Below are positions 22,467 through 33,200 of a stretch of DNA of 64,000 nucleotides, one piece after another. The position numbers and the translations under genes were made by a program. Location of the stretch: NCBI RefSeq assembly GCF_963678635.1, contig NC_087067.1:26169547-26233546 (forward strand). Direction: 5' to 3'. How positions within the stretch are numbered: the stretch's first letter is position 1; each line of letters starts with the position of its first letter. The notes below the pieces were generated by a model. The model saw only the letters and a program-made list of their open reading frames with translations, was not told the DNA's origin and did no database searches. Origin of the DNA: Symsagittifera roscoffensis (lineage: Eukaryota; Xenacoelomorpha; Acoela; Convolutidae).

Positions 22467-22548
22467 ATAAGTGATAACAAATTGAATTTTCAAATTCGAT
22501 ATCACTTAAGTAATTGTTCCGACCATTGAAAATGGCAAGGAACAATTA
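22467..22548. other. two adjacent hairpins in CAP gene B 3' flank
   Basis: aagtgataacaaattg pairs with aaattcgatatcactt (22467-22508), and taattgttcc pairs with ggaacaatta (22511-22548). This may be the end of a repeat or a structured 3' UTR segment. Confidence 0.4.
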
Positions 22549-22552
22549 CCTT

Positions 22553-22965
22553 AAAACTGTTTTCTTTTTTTTTGTTTTCCACGCAAATTTAGGAACCGCA
22601 AAATTTTTACCGGAATGTTTTGAGTGAAATATCATATTAAAGCATTTTAACGGGTATCTTAAAGTTGTTTTCTTTTTTTTTTGTTTTCCACGCAGTATTA
22701 GGAACCACAAATTTTTATCGGAATGTTTTGAGTGAAAAATCATATTAAAGCAGTTTAACGGGTATCTTAAAGTTGTTTTCTTTTTTTTTGTTTTCCACGC
22801 AAATTTAGGAACCACAACTTTTTATTGGAGTGTTTTGAGTGAAATATCATTTTAGCAGTTTAACGGGTATCTTAAAGTTGTTTTCTTTTTTTGTTGTTTT
22901 CCACGCAAATTTAGGAACCACAACAATTTATTGGAGTGTCAGAAATATCATTTTAAAGCATTTTA
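22553..22965 (+). repeat. tandem array, four units of 105-108 bp
   Basis: Units begin near 22553, 22661, 22769 and 22874. Each has gttttcttttttttt, gttttccacgc, aggaaccaca, ggagtgttttgagtga and the closing ttaacgggtatctt. The last copy is partial. Minus-strand open frames here only reflect the repeat. Confidence 0.85.
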
Positions 22966-22969
22966 AATC

Positions 22970-24900
22970 GTGATTTGAACCGAAAATTGTCCGAGCTTTA
23001 AAAAAGTTGGTTCAAAACTTATGGGTTTGGTCTAATTTCGAGCAAGTAAAGCAAGGAATGAAATATCAAAAATCTTGTTCAGGCAAAAAAAAATTTACTA
23101 GAAAAAAAAAGCTTTCTAGAAAAAAATTAAAGATTAAATACGCAAAAAACAGAAAAAAAAGAAATTGAAATTTTTGAACGTTTTATTTTATTTTGTTTTG
23201 CTCTTCATTCATTCCATTCTTTGAAGACTAACTTTGTCCATCATGCCTAAATCAGTAAATTTCAACCCGCACTAAAACAACACTAGCTTGAAAAAAAACT
23301 GTAATTTTTAAGAATCGATGAAATAAGTTCAGACTCTTATATAATTCGCAATGATTTTTTTTTAATTAAGCGTTTTAAAATTTGGTCAAGTTCAAATTTA
23401 CGATTTCGCGGTTTGATGTTTGATTTGTTTGTAAGTTCAGTTCATTTCTTTTTCTGAAAGGAAGGCAAACTCCACTCAAGAACAGCCAAAGTGTAAAGGT
23501 CACGAGAAACGTAATTGACTGCTTGTTTCGTATTTTTTTTAACAAACGATTAAATTCAAATAACCACTTGGTTAAATTTAGATGCTGCTACAAAATGAAA
23601 TTATCATGATAAATCAAAAACCAACAGCTATAACGGCATGTAAATATACAAGTACACTTTGTACAAATATGAATGAGACATTACTATTTTTTAGATATGG
23701 AAAAACTTCGAAAAGAATTGATGGATCTATCAATAGTAATTTTTTTCGTTTTTTTCTATCAATATTTTGTTCATTCAATTTTAAATTTTTGTTAAGAATT
23801 GATTTTTCTAGGTTTTTTGTTTAAATTGTTCCATTTATTACAACTATTGTTTGCTACAGATTTCTTGTTTGCTACAATTTTTGTCTATTGTTTGCTACAA
23901 TTTGTTTTTAGAAACCTAATTTGTTTAAGTTGTTTTGTGCGTTCATTTTTTTTCACAGGTACTTTGTTATAGATAAACTGCCTACCATTTTCCTTTGACT
24001 TAATATTGTTTGCTACATCGAAAATTCTAGATCCGAAAGTGGAATTTATTTTTTTTTCAGATTTCACAGCAAAATAAAAAAATTACTAAAGAGCTTTAAG
24101 GGCATCTATTTTGTTCTTTGAAATTCGAAAGTTGAGATTTTTTTTCAAAAACCAAAATTGTACTTTTTTCTGTTTACTTGTGTTCTTTGACTTTTGTCGC
24201 CCTGTCTGTTGGCTGCGTTTTATACATGTGGTCGGAGTGTTCTGTGCTTCTTGCACAGCAACTGGTATCCTTGTTTCAAAATGCATTTTGGTAACAGTTT
24301 GATCAAAATGATCCGAGGCGGGAGAAACTGAAAAAGATCCCGTTACAGAAACGAGGTTGTGTCAAACCCTCGAACCAATGCTGGGCGTCTAATAAATGGC
24401 TGGAGAAACCGAAATTAGAGTAAACACAAGAGCCGACTAGAGCCGGAACTCGAGAAAAAGCTGAAGCCGATCGGAATGGGAGCCATATAGTACCAATAGA
24501 ATGAAGTAGAAAAAAAACGAGAAGTATAAAAAGTGCTACAAGTGGAAATGAAAAGTTAGTTACATATTTTAAAAATCAATGAAAACATTCTCATGTAAAA
24601 AACAAATATGTAGTCTCAATAACTTAAAAAATAACGTTTGCAGTTCTGTATGTTACAATTTATGTTTGATTGAATTATAATGGATGATAAAATGCAATTA
24701 AGCATTAAAATATCTGTATTAAAATTCTAGTTGCGGAGAAACACAAAAAAGCTGGTGGTTTGAAGCATTCAGGAAACATTAACAGAATACACCGTTTGGC
24801 AGAATACGTAATGCAGAATCTAATAGGAAATTTCTGACTGTCAGACTCTGACACAAAACCAGAACCTCGGCTGGAGTAGCGATGTTCTTTTTCAAGGGAT
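22970..24900. other. intergenic stretch, no gene recognised
   Basis: AT-rich. It contains tttgctaca repeated four times between 23848 and 24018 and the repeat blocks 24119-24215 and 24224-24290. No exon is supportable. Confidence 0.4.
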
Positions 24901-24904
24901 TTTA

Positions 24905-25345
24905 AGATTTTGGTATTCATGCAAAGTAGCAGTTCATGCAATATAGCAGATTTGCTGTGTAATTCGCAACATTGATACTTTTCTTTGATATGCTTTGCTG
25001 CTTGGAAGTCCACGAACAAGAAGCTAAAGCGCTGTCAGTCAAAATTGCTCCATCATCAGGCAAATTTTCGGAATCCGCGACAAAATTTGCGGAATTCGCA
25101 ACATATTATACGGAATCCGCGACAAAATTTGCGGAATTCGCAACATATTATACGGAATCCGGAACAATTTGCGGATTTTACAATCAAATTGTAATACATG
25201 TGCATAGTGTAATTATGCTATCGAGGAACTCGCAATTTAGAGCGGAATCCTCAAATTCGAAGCCGTGTCCACAAAATGTAAGCAGATTTTGCGTAAAGAA
25301 TTTAGATTTGCTGAATCCGCTTACATTTTGTGGATTCCGCTTTTT
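24905..25345 (+). repeat. dispersed repeat family C, copy 1, with 42-bp tandem
   Basis: Rich in ggaatccgc/gcggaattc motifs. Two perfect tandem 42-bp units begin at 25070 and 25112 and a partial third at 25154. The block tacttttctttgat...gctttgctgcttggaagtccac matches 60735-60775, and further matches extend through both copies. Confidence 0.65.
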
Positions 25346-25349
25346 TTTG

Positions 25350-27680
25350 CGGAATCTCCTACAACAATTTGTATTCGCTTGTTGCAGAACCTTTGACAGA
25401 ACTACTGTGCGTGTAAAATTTAAGTTTTTTGTATTTGAGTGCGGAATCCACGGAAATTTCTTTTGAACAAGTTTAGAGACTTTGTCTCTGGATTCCTGTG
25501 ACCTAAAAACACAATTTACGCTTATCCAGTGCTCGTAAAAGAGCCGAAATGACAATCGACTTTTTCCAGATTTTGATACCAAGTTGAAGGGTTTTATATT
25601 TCTCAACCAAAAACAAAAAGCGTAACGCGTAGGTGTGAAAAAGTTTGCGTCAGTTTGTATTCAATTGTTTGATTTTTTTTTTCGCAGGCTTCTCACACAA
25701 TTTGATACATTGCATAAAGATAATGTATAGTCTAGCAGGAGTACCTATTTGGTCTGTGTGTCTCAACAATTAGCACACCTAGAAACGAACTTTTTTGAAA
25801 AATTTTTTTTATTGTGGTTTCAGATCAAATCGATGAACTTTTAACAGTTTGGTTTTATTGTTGAGTTATTTTCAAATTGATTTGAAAAGTTGATTTTCAA
25901 AGTTTATTATTTGAAGTAAAAGTACAAATCAAGCGGTAGAAGATCGTTTTACAACTAACAGGAAGTTTTGATCCTGACATCTTTTTTACTGATTTTTTCT
26001 AATTATAAAACAGAACCACATTCAAAAACCCTTGCCAATATTTTTAACCAGAGCTTCAATTTTCCCAGAAATCTTCGAAATAATATTTCAGGATTCGTTC
26101 GGCGAACTTCAAAAGACACCAATGAAATAAAAAATCAATACGATGGTAAAATCGTGAATGACGTCGTTTCTCTACCGTAAATGCTTTGATGTCATTTCTT
26201 ATGAGGCAGAGGCTTATGATAATGCTAGAATCAATTTTTACCACTACATCCTCAAAAGTGTAGAATATCCTCAAATTAGCCCTGAAAAATTGCAGAACAA
26301 ATTTTAGCGATGAGGTAGTGATGAATTATCAATCATTTTGACTTTGAGTATTCAGCACTATACATGAAAAAGTCTGGCTTAGTCGAACTTTTAAAAATAC
26401 GTAGTATGTATTGCACTCCGTCACTACTATTCAATTTTCTATTAGTAATTTTGCGATGACTTCATAGTTTTTGTGTGTCTGTAGCAAGAACTCATTTATT
26501 GAAGGGTTTGGAGGAAATTTTTTTAAATTTTGAATCTGTTTTTCGCTGCATCATTATTGAGAAGATTTTGAGATATCGCAGGTTAAGCAATAAGAAATTC
26601 TGTTAGCTAACCACCAATCAATGGTGGGACCCCAACCCGGACATTTTGAGTAACCGAAAGTTCAGTTCATTCATTGCCCGCGATAAATATCCTACAAAAA
26701 AACTCCCTTGTCTTAGAACTTTTATAAAAATTTGTAGGGATTTTGATAGAAATTTTGTAAAAAAGCAACTGTTTCCCAAATTAGTCAAAAAATGAATGTG
26801 TTTTCATACCGTTATTTCGAATAAAAATAAGTTTGGATTTTTTTGCATGTATAAAAAATTTAGATGGTTGTTAAAATGCATACGTTTTGAACAAAAAATT
26901 CCAAAACAAATCTTTTGATGTTTTTTTTCGAGAAAACTCTTAGTTATACGTATTAAGTTGTCCGTTTTTTAAAGACTTTGAAATAACTTTGACGAATCAA
27001 ACCATATAGCTCCCGACGTTTGTATGTGAAGTGCAGCTGTATATTGACAAAAATTCGAGAAATAAGCAAAAAGCTAATTCTAAGAAATCAGTGGTTATTT
27101 CAATAAACTCCGTTTAAATTTACGTAATGAGTTTCTGTTGTTGTACTCTGGGAGAGCGGAAAACTTTTGTGTTGGTCGTGAGATTTTCAATAAGGTAGTG
27201 AAAAATAACATGTTCAAATTTTTGTAGGAAAAGTTTTTGTCTCTCAACTTTTTGAAAGAAAAATCATCATCTTAAAGTTTTATTATGAAAAATTTTTATC
27301 TTGTATCATTCTTGGAGCGTAATTTTGGTAACGGCTGTAAAATTTTTATGAAAAGAAACCGTTCTACCCGGGTAACAGTTAATTGTCAAATATTTCGGAT
27401 AGTTTTGGCTCTTTTTTAGTCAAATTCTCTGGCTGAATACTGTTAGTACTTTTCTTCGCTAGCTTCCAATCCTTTAATAGGACCCCTGCAAAGCTCTTAA
27501 AATACTTTATGTGCCCAAATGGCAGGCAAAAGAAAGTAACCATATTTCCGCGTGGTTTTTTATAACCTACTTGAAAGACAATCGTAACTTTAACGAACTA
27601 TTTTTTAGCTGCAGCCAACTTCGTTAAAAGAAACCAAATGGATCAACCGTACAATCTCTTAGCACCCCTAAATGGCCTAC
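25350..27680. other. intergenic stretch, nothing recognised
   Basis: AT-rich with a few more gcggaatcc motifs to about 25445. Open frames of 70 to 140 codons show no domain and run across repeats. Confidence 0.4.
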
Positions 27681-27687
27681 AGTATAA

Positions 27688-27892
27688 TGCCCTCCTCAAG
27701 CAAGACAATAATTCCGTTCAAAATATGCATTTATACAAACGCGCAAATAAAAATGTTTTTTTTTTTAAGAGGGATTACATTTGTATGCTGTTAATGCCCT
27801 CCTCAAGCCTGAAAAAATTTCTGTTTAAAATATGCATTTCATACAAACGCGCAAAGAAATGTTTTTGAAAGCGGGATTACATTTGTATGCTG
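27688..27892 (+). repeat. tandem duplication, about 105 bp, two units
   Basis: atgccctcctcaag, atgcattt, atacaaacgcgcaaa and gggattacatttgtatgctg occur in the same order at about 27688-27790 and 27793-27892. Confidence 0.8.
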
Positions 27893-28020
27893 TTAATTAC
27901 ACAAATTGATGTTTTATTTCAATTTTATACGTAATACGGTCATTTTTGAGCGATTCGAGGCTATAATCAATGCTAGTTTATGAAAAAATTCATATTTTCT
28001 CCCACCTAAATCGATGAGGG

Positions 28021-28044
28021 GGTGGGGGGGGGGGGGGGGGGGGG
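28021..28044 (+). repeat. poly(G) tract
   Basis: An almost pure G run just left of a family A repeat. Similar G or C runs occur near 31055-31070, 32149-32161, 41443-41455 and 58516-58545. Confidence 0.9.
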
Positions 28045-28074
28045 TTGTACGGTTGATCCAACAAAGTTATTCAT

Positions 28075-28600
28075 AATCAAAACAAGACTGCTCGTATCAG
28101 GTCGAATCCCTGAATGTTCCGACTGCCCTTTAAGGTCTATGGAGCAGTAAAAACCTGAAAAAATGCAGCGAAATGAAACAAATTGTTTTTCGTAAATTTG
28201 AGATTTTTTTTGTGAAAGTCATCCTCTCACGCCATATAAAACACAAATTGATCGATTACGCTCTTAGTAACAAATCAATTAAGGCAAGTAAATTTCCTTC
28301 AACCATTTTGCAACCATTTCTAAAGCAGATTGAATCTCCACGTACATGCTAATAGCGCGAAATATATCGCGCGTTAATTGTCCCAAATTGGCCAAAATGG
28401 CATTAATTAAACCCCGATAAGTTTACGAAAAATGATCACAGGTAAAATATCTTTTCAAAATTAAGCTCAGGACAGCAATATACTGTGATTGATGTAAAAA
28501 ATTTCGTAAAGTGACTAAAAAGTCAAAATTTGTCCGACGAAAAAAAAACACCTCGAGCACAAATATTCCGTTATTTTCGTTAATTGACTCTCTTCTTTTC
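28075..28600 (-). repeat. dispersed repeat family A, copy 2
   Basis: Reverse-complement counterpart of 2995-3545: gaatgttccgactgcccttta then aggtctatggagcag, gcgttaattgtcccaaattgg, tgatcacaggtaaa, taagctcaggacagcaat and cgagcacaaatattccgtta occur in mirrored order. Confidence 0.7.
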
Positions 28601-29432
28601 TTTTCCAGAATATCCTACTCGATAAGCAGTACTGCTAATTAAGTTTTCCCTCCAGGCGTATAATTTAGCTTTTGCTTTCTGTATGTAGCTTCCAAATTAA
28701 ATTCAAATTCAATGTTGTTTATTACCTCAGTTGATGTTTTTCTTCAATCAGTTTTCTCTATTAAAAAACTGTTTATTTTGTATAAATGTAAGCTATAATC
28801 AAAATTATTTCCTAAAAAACATAATTGGTCCGCCTGATTGAATTTGAGGAGATATTGTACAGTTGATCCTAAGTAGGACCCAAAAGTTAGCCTAAAGATC
28901 CATTAGGGGGGAGGATGAAGAACATCTTCTTTGATAAAGCACTTGTTATGAAGAGTCAATCATAACATATTAATCGCTCGCTCTCTAAAATCTTACCTAA
29001 CGCGGAAGGCTTCATCTCTGAAAAAGTGCGTTGATATATCAAACTTAATCACAGCTTTTTTTTTGTTATTTGAAAAAATATAAACATTTCATTGAAAATT
29101 GAAAAGAAACAATAAAACATTAAAGGCACTAAACATTGAAAATTAAAAAATTGCGCAAATTGATCAAAACTAACATTATCATTGGTAATTGAGTTGAATT
29201 TGCAGTTCAAACCAATGTGAGTTTTGATTCATGAATTAAATCTAAATTGAGTTTGCAAAATTAGCATTTAAGTTAATGGCTCTTTTCCTTTGTTATTTTT
29301 ATAGAACTTACTTATGGCCCCAAGCAAACTAAATTCAATCTGCGTTTGCATAATAAATTCAACCCGCTTTCCTCAATCAATCATTGCATGATTAGACAAA
29401 TATCTCAAATTTTCGTTTTTTTTTCTTACTTT

Positions 29433-29438
29433 TTTATT
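29433..29438 (-). promoter_or_regulatory. candidate neurexin polyadenylation signal
   Basis: AATAAA on the minus strand, about 218 nt beyond the neurexin stop codon. AT-rich DNA makes chance hexamers common. Confidence 0.35.
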
Positions 29439-29655
29439 ATTTTTTCTTACGTTTAATCATAAAAGTAAAACGAAGCTCGACAGAATTTGGAATGTTATCG
29501 AATATGATCAAAGCAGGGAGGGTGTTTTAAAAGAGCCATGATTTAAACATCTACAGGCAGGAAGATTTGGCACGTGAGAAAATTGCGCAGAAAAAAAATC
29601 ATTTTTTTTATAATTAATATTTGATTTTTCGAAAATATATTTTTTTTCTTCGTTT

Positions 29656-30272
29656 TCACACGTACCACTCCTTACTGTCGTGCAGTTGGTGGTCTATGGA
29701 TGCACGGGTGAGGGTGTTGATAGCAGTAGAAGCAGCACCCCCTCCGTTTTTCATGATACTTTTACCGGGGGTGATCATACTGTAGGGTGAGTTATTAGTC
29801 CTGGAGCTATCGTAAGTGTTATGATTGTTGTTGTTATTATACGTGTTACTAGTATTGCTACTGTTCATAGGGTCAATCTTAATTGTGTCAATCCTGATAG
29901 CGTGTTGCGCTATTTCTGTCCGGTTTTTGTACTTGTAAACCGCGAATATTAGTATCAAAATTGCGATGACTATCGAAGCGACAATTCCGATTATGATTCC
30001 AGAAATTGTAGTCGACATTCGTAAACTCAGCGCTTCTTCGGTGCTCTTTGGTTTCAAGGGACCTTTCTGCAAGTTCGGGTCCAGAAACCCCCCACCCTCG
30101 CCGGGCCGTCTCGGGTTTCCGTCGTCGTTTAGTGTCGTGATCTCATCGTACTTGTCTTTGTACCTGTCTCGATCTTTGTAAGGATCTTGGCTATCGTATG
30201 GCTTGTTGATATCAGGGTAGCCTTGCCATTCATCCAAGGTTATGATTTCATCTTTTTTGGGATATCCACCCC
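29656..30272 (-). CDS. NRXN: neurexin terminal exon: stalk, transmembrane helix, cytoplasmic tail
   Basis: Acceptor cattctag at 30273, stop TGA at 29658-29656. Encodes a charged stalk with Tyr/Asp/Lys repeats, a helix IIIGIVASIVIAILILIFAV followed by YKYKNRTE, an Asn/Ser/Thr-rich tail and the C-terminal DSKEWYV. Confidence 0.93.
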
Positions 30273-33200
30273 CTAGAATGAATTCGCAGCTGTTAATTCA
30301 AACGTTCGAAACTGATTCAACACAGTCTTTAAAATTTCGAAACTTATTCCCAAGAATCAGAGTTTAAACAGTTCCAACGCGCCCTTTTTTAGATGTTGGG
30401 AGAAGATTTCAGAACGGAAGCAAAAAATTCAAACCCATTTTTTATTCTACTGAGATATTGTATTGATATTGTATTGATATTCTATTGAGATATAAATAAA
30501 TTGCTGAACTCATTATGAAACTTGGGCAAAGAAGCGCATTAAGCTTATCTTCGTTTTTTTAAGATTTGGTTTAATTGCACAATCATAAAATTTACATTTA
30601 CCACTTGTGATGCCGGAGCAAATCTGTGTGTCGTAGCCATAAGTCTCCATGCACAACGAGTGGTCATCTGGCCAAATAATATCAGTCCCAGCCCCTCCCC
30701 CAGCTCCCAAAGTCCCTTCCCCGAAGAAGTAGGCCCCGATGTCGTTGTGCACCGGTCGGTCGTAGCGGATTTGGGGCACTGTTTCGGGACGCACGGTAAC
30801 ATCACCGCTGAATTGAACTTGTTTAAAACCATAAGCGGCTGCGTTGAGAAGCTTCATCTTGTTGAAGTACACACCCATAATTTCACCTAAAATTAGCGCT
30901 GCATGATCTAGAACTTTTTAAGGAGAAAAATTTCGAAAGTTTTCTTTTTAGGTGTACCAAACTCATTTTATAAGATTTCCAAAAGCACTATAAAGTCTTT
31001 TTTTTGTTCAAATTTAAGATAGTTCTACAAATAAGTATCAAAAGCGTCCACCACAGCCCCCCCCCCCCCCCCGAATCTGCCCTTGCCTTAAAATTACGTC
31101 TTTTTTGTTATGTGGCCCTAAATTAATTTATAAAAAAATTAGTTAAATGAGCTATTATATTTGAAACAATGTTTTAAATTTGTTTTCATATCCAATTAAT
31201 TTCAACCAATCATATTCAAACATGGTGATTGAAATATCAAAGGATCAAAGCAGATAAAATTTGGGCCAAAACTAGAAAAAACTCAAAAAAATAGGCAAAT
31301 TATCTAGTAGCATAAAACAGAAAGTTTTCCTGCGCAGATTTTTTTTGATCAAAAAAAGTGTTTTTACTTAATTAGGACAGCCCAGAAGATAATCAGTTCT
31401 TGGCGGCACAGTTTTCATCCTCATCATTTTTTTCATTAATCACAAGTTCTGCAGATGCTTCAAAATAGAGTTGTTAAATGATTCCGCTGTTTTTCCTGCA
31501 GGTGGTTTTTTGCTCAAATTTGATCCACAATTCATCTTTTATAAATGTCTATTTAGCCATAAAAAATAATTTTTATTGCTTTGACATTAATAAGAAGTAG
31601 TGAAAACACTAATTACAATTCATTCGTCAAGAAATATAATGAAGAGTGTTATATATTCAAATATGACCAAGCAAAAAAACCGAGATTGTTTTGAAAAAGC
31701 ATTTGAATAACAAACCTTTTACGACCCAGTCATTTGGCAGACATTGAAATTAGAAGAATCATTTTTCTCACCTTTGAAATCTGTGCCCCATGACTTCATT
31801 TGAGATGCATCTTCGGTCAGCAAATGCTTCGGCCTGTCGGCTCCGATCAAAATGATGTGCTGGTCATCAAAAATGGACAGATTGTCTAAAACAAAACAAC
31901 ACCTCTTTGCAAAACTTTTCGAACCAGTACACAAGGCTGCTCGTCACAAGACCTTCTGTTTTTTTTAAACTGGATTTCATCATTCACAGTCATTATTTGA
32001 AATTGAACAGCCAATTTTTAATATTCACAGTTGCTTTCAATGCTTTTTCGTGTAGAATTTGCGGTTTAAAAATGAAACTAATGGGTTTGACAGATTTTGA
32101 GCTGAATTAACAGCCCCAGATCTTACGTTAAGAACTTCAATTATAAAGGGGGGGGGGGGGGTTGTAAGGGTCAACACTGATCAAAAAATATTTTTAAAAC
32201 TCGATCGCTTAAAAATTTTTGTTAATCAATCGTATAACAGAAGAGACCCATAATAAGAAAACAATCGTACTAAATGCGTAAAAAATTTTCTCTCCACTTA
32301 AATTTTTTTTCTCTACTTTATTTGATTTTTTGAAGGAGAGTTGATTTTTATTTTAAAAACAAAGTTTAGTTTAAAAATTTACTGCGGCACCAATGCTCCA
32401 CACTACTTCAGTCTGAAGACTAGTAGAAATCAAACCAGTTTTTCAAAACACTGCGAAAAACTTTCAGATGTCTTTTTGGAACAGAGGTCAATTCTCACTG
32501 TACTTTAAAATCATATCTGTCAAAATCAGCTGTCTGACCATTCGAACGTACGCAGAACAAATAGACGATATACCGCTGGTTAAAAAACTAAAGTTATATA
32601 AAAAATCCATATTTTGTGATTGGTCACTTCATTAAGTAACTATAACAACGAATAGCTTAACAAACAAAAGAGAAATTCAGAAAATTGTAAAAATTCAAAA
32701 TTGTTTTGAAAAATATTCAACTTTTTCTCATGTGTATCAAATAATAAGAGGGAAGTAAATTCATTAAACATAGCCAAGAGACGGCTATAAAAGATTTAAT
32801 GAACACAATGATATCCCCAGAAGAAGATCGACACATTTTAAAATATGTAATTCAACTTTCGATTTTTACTTTATTAATATCACCTTAAATTTATTTAAAT
32901 TTATAAATTTTTTCGTTTCTGGCAATTTGCTTTCAAAGTCGTCAAACTTATATTGATTGGCGGAGTAAATCAGAGGAGTTAACTTGTAAATCAGCTATCC
33001 GATCACTCTCGGATGTATGCACAACAAATAACCGACATACCGCTGGTTAAAAAATCTAGATTTATTTAGGAAAGGGCCATTCATATATCATGGCAACTCA
33101 GTGATTAGTCGCTGCATTATACAACTATAACAAAAACTAGCTCAAAAAAATAAAACAAATATTAAAAAACTCTAAAAAATTTCTAAATGTTTTGAAAATG

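Noticed and set aside
22546-22815. 89-codon minus-strand repeated protein
   Set aside because: Periodicity of about 36 residues equals the 108-bp tandem DNA unit; no start context or homology.
24972-25606. Frames of 104-164 codons over the ggaatccgc repeats
   Set aside because: Open because the 42-bp unit is a multiple of three without stops; the family C copy at 60.7 kb is not open in the same frame.
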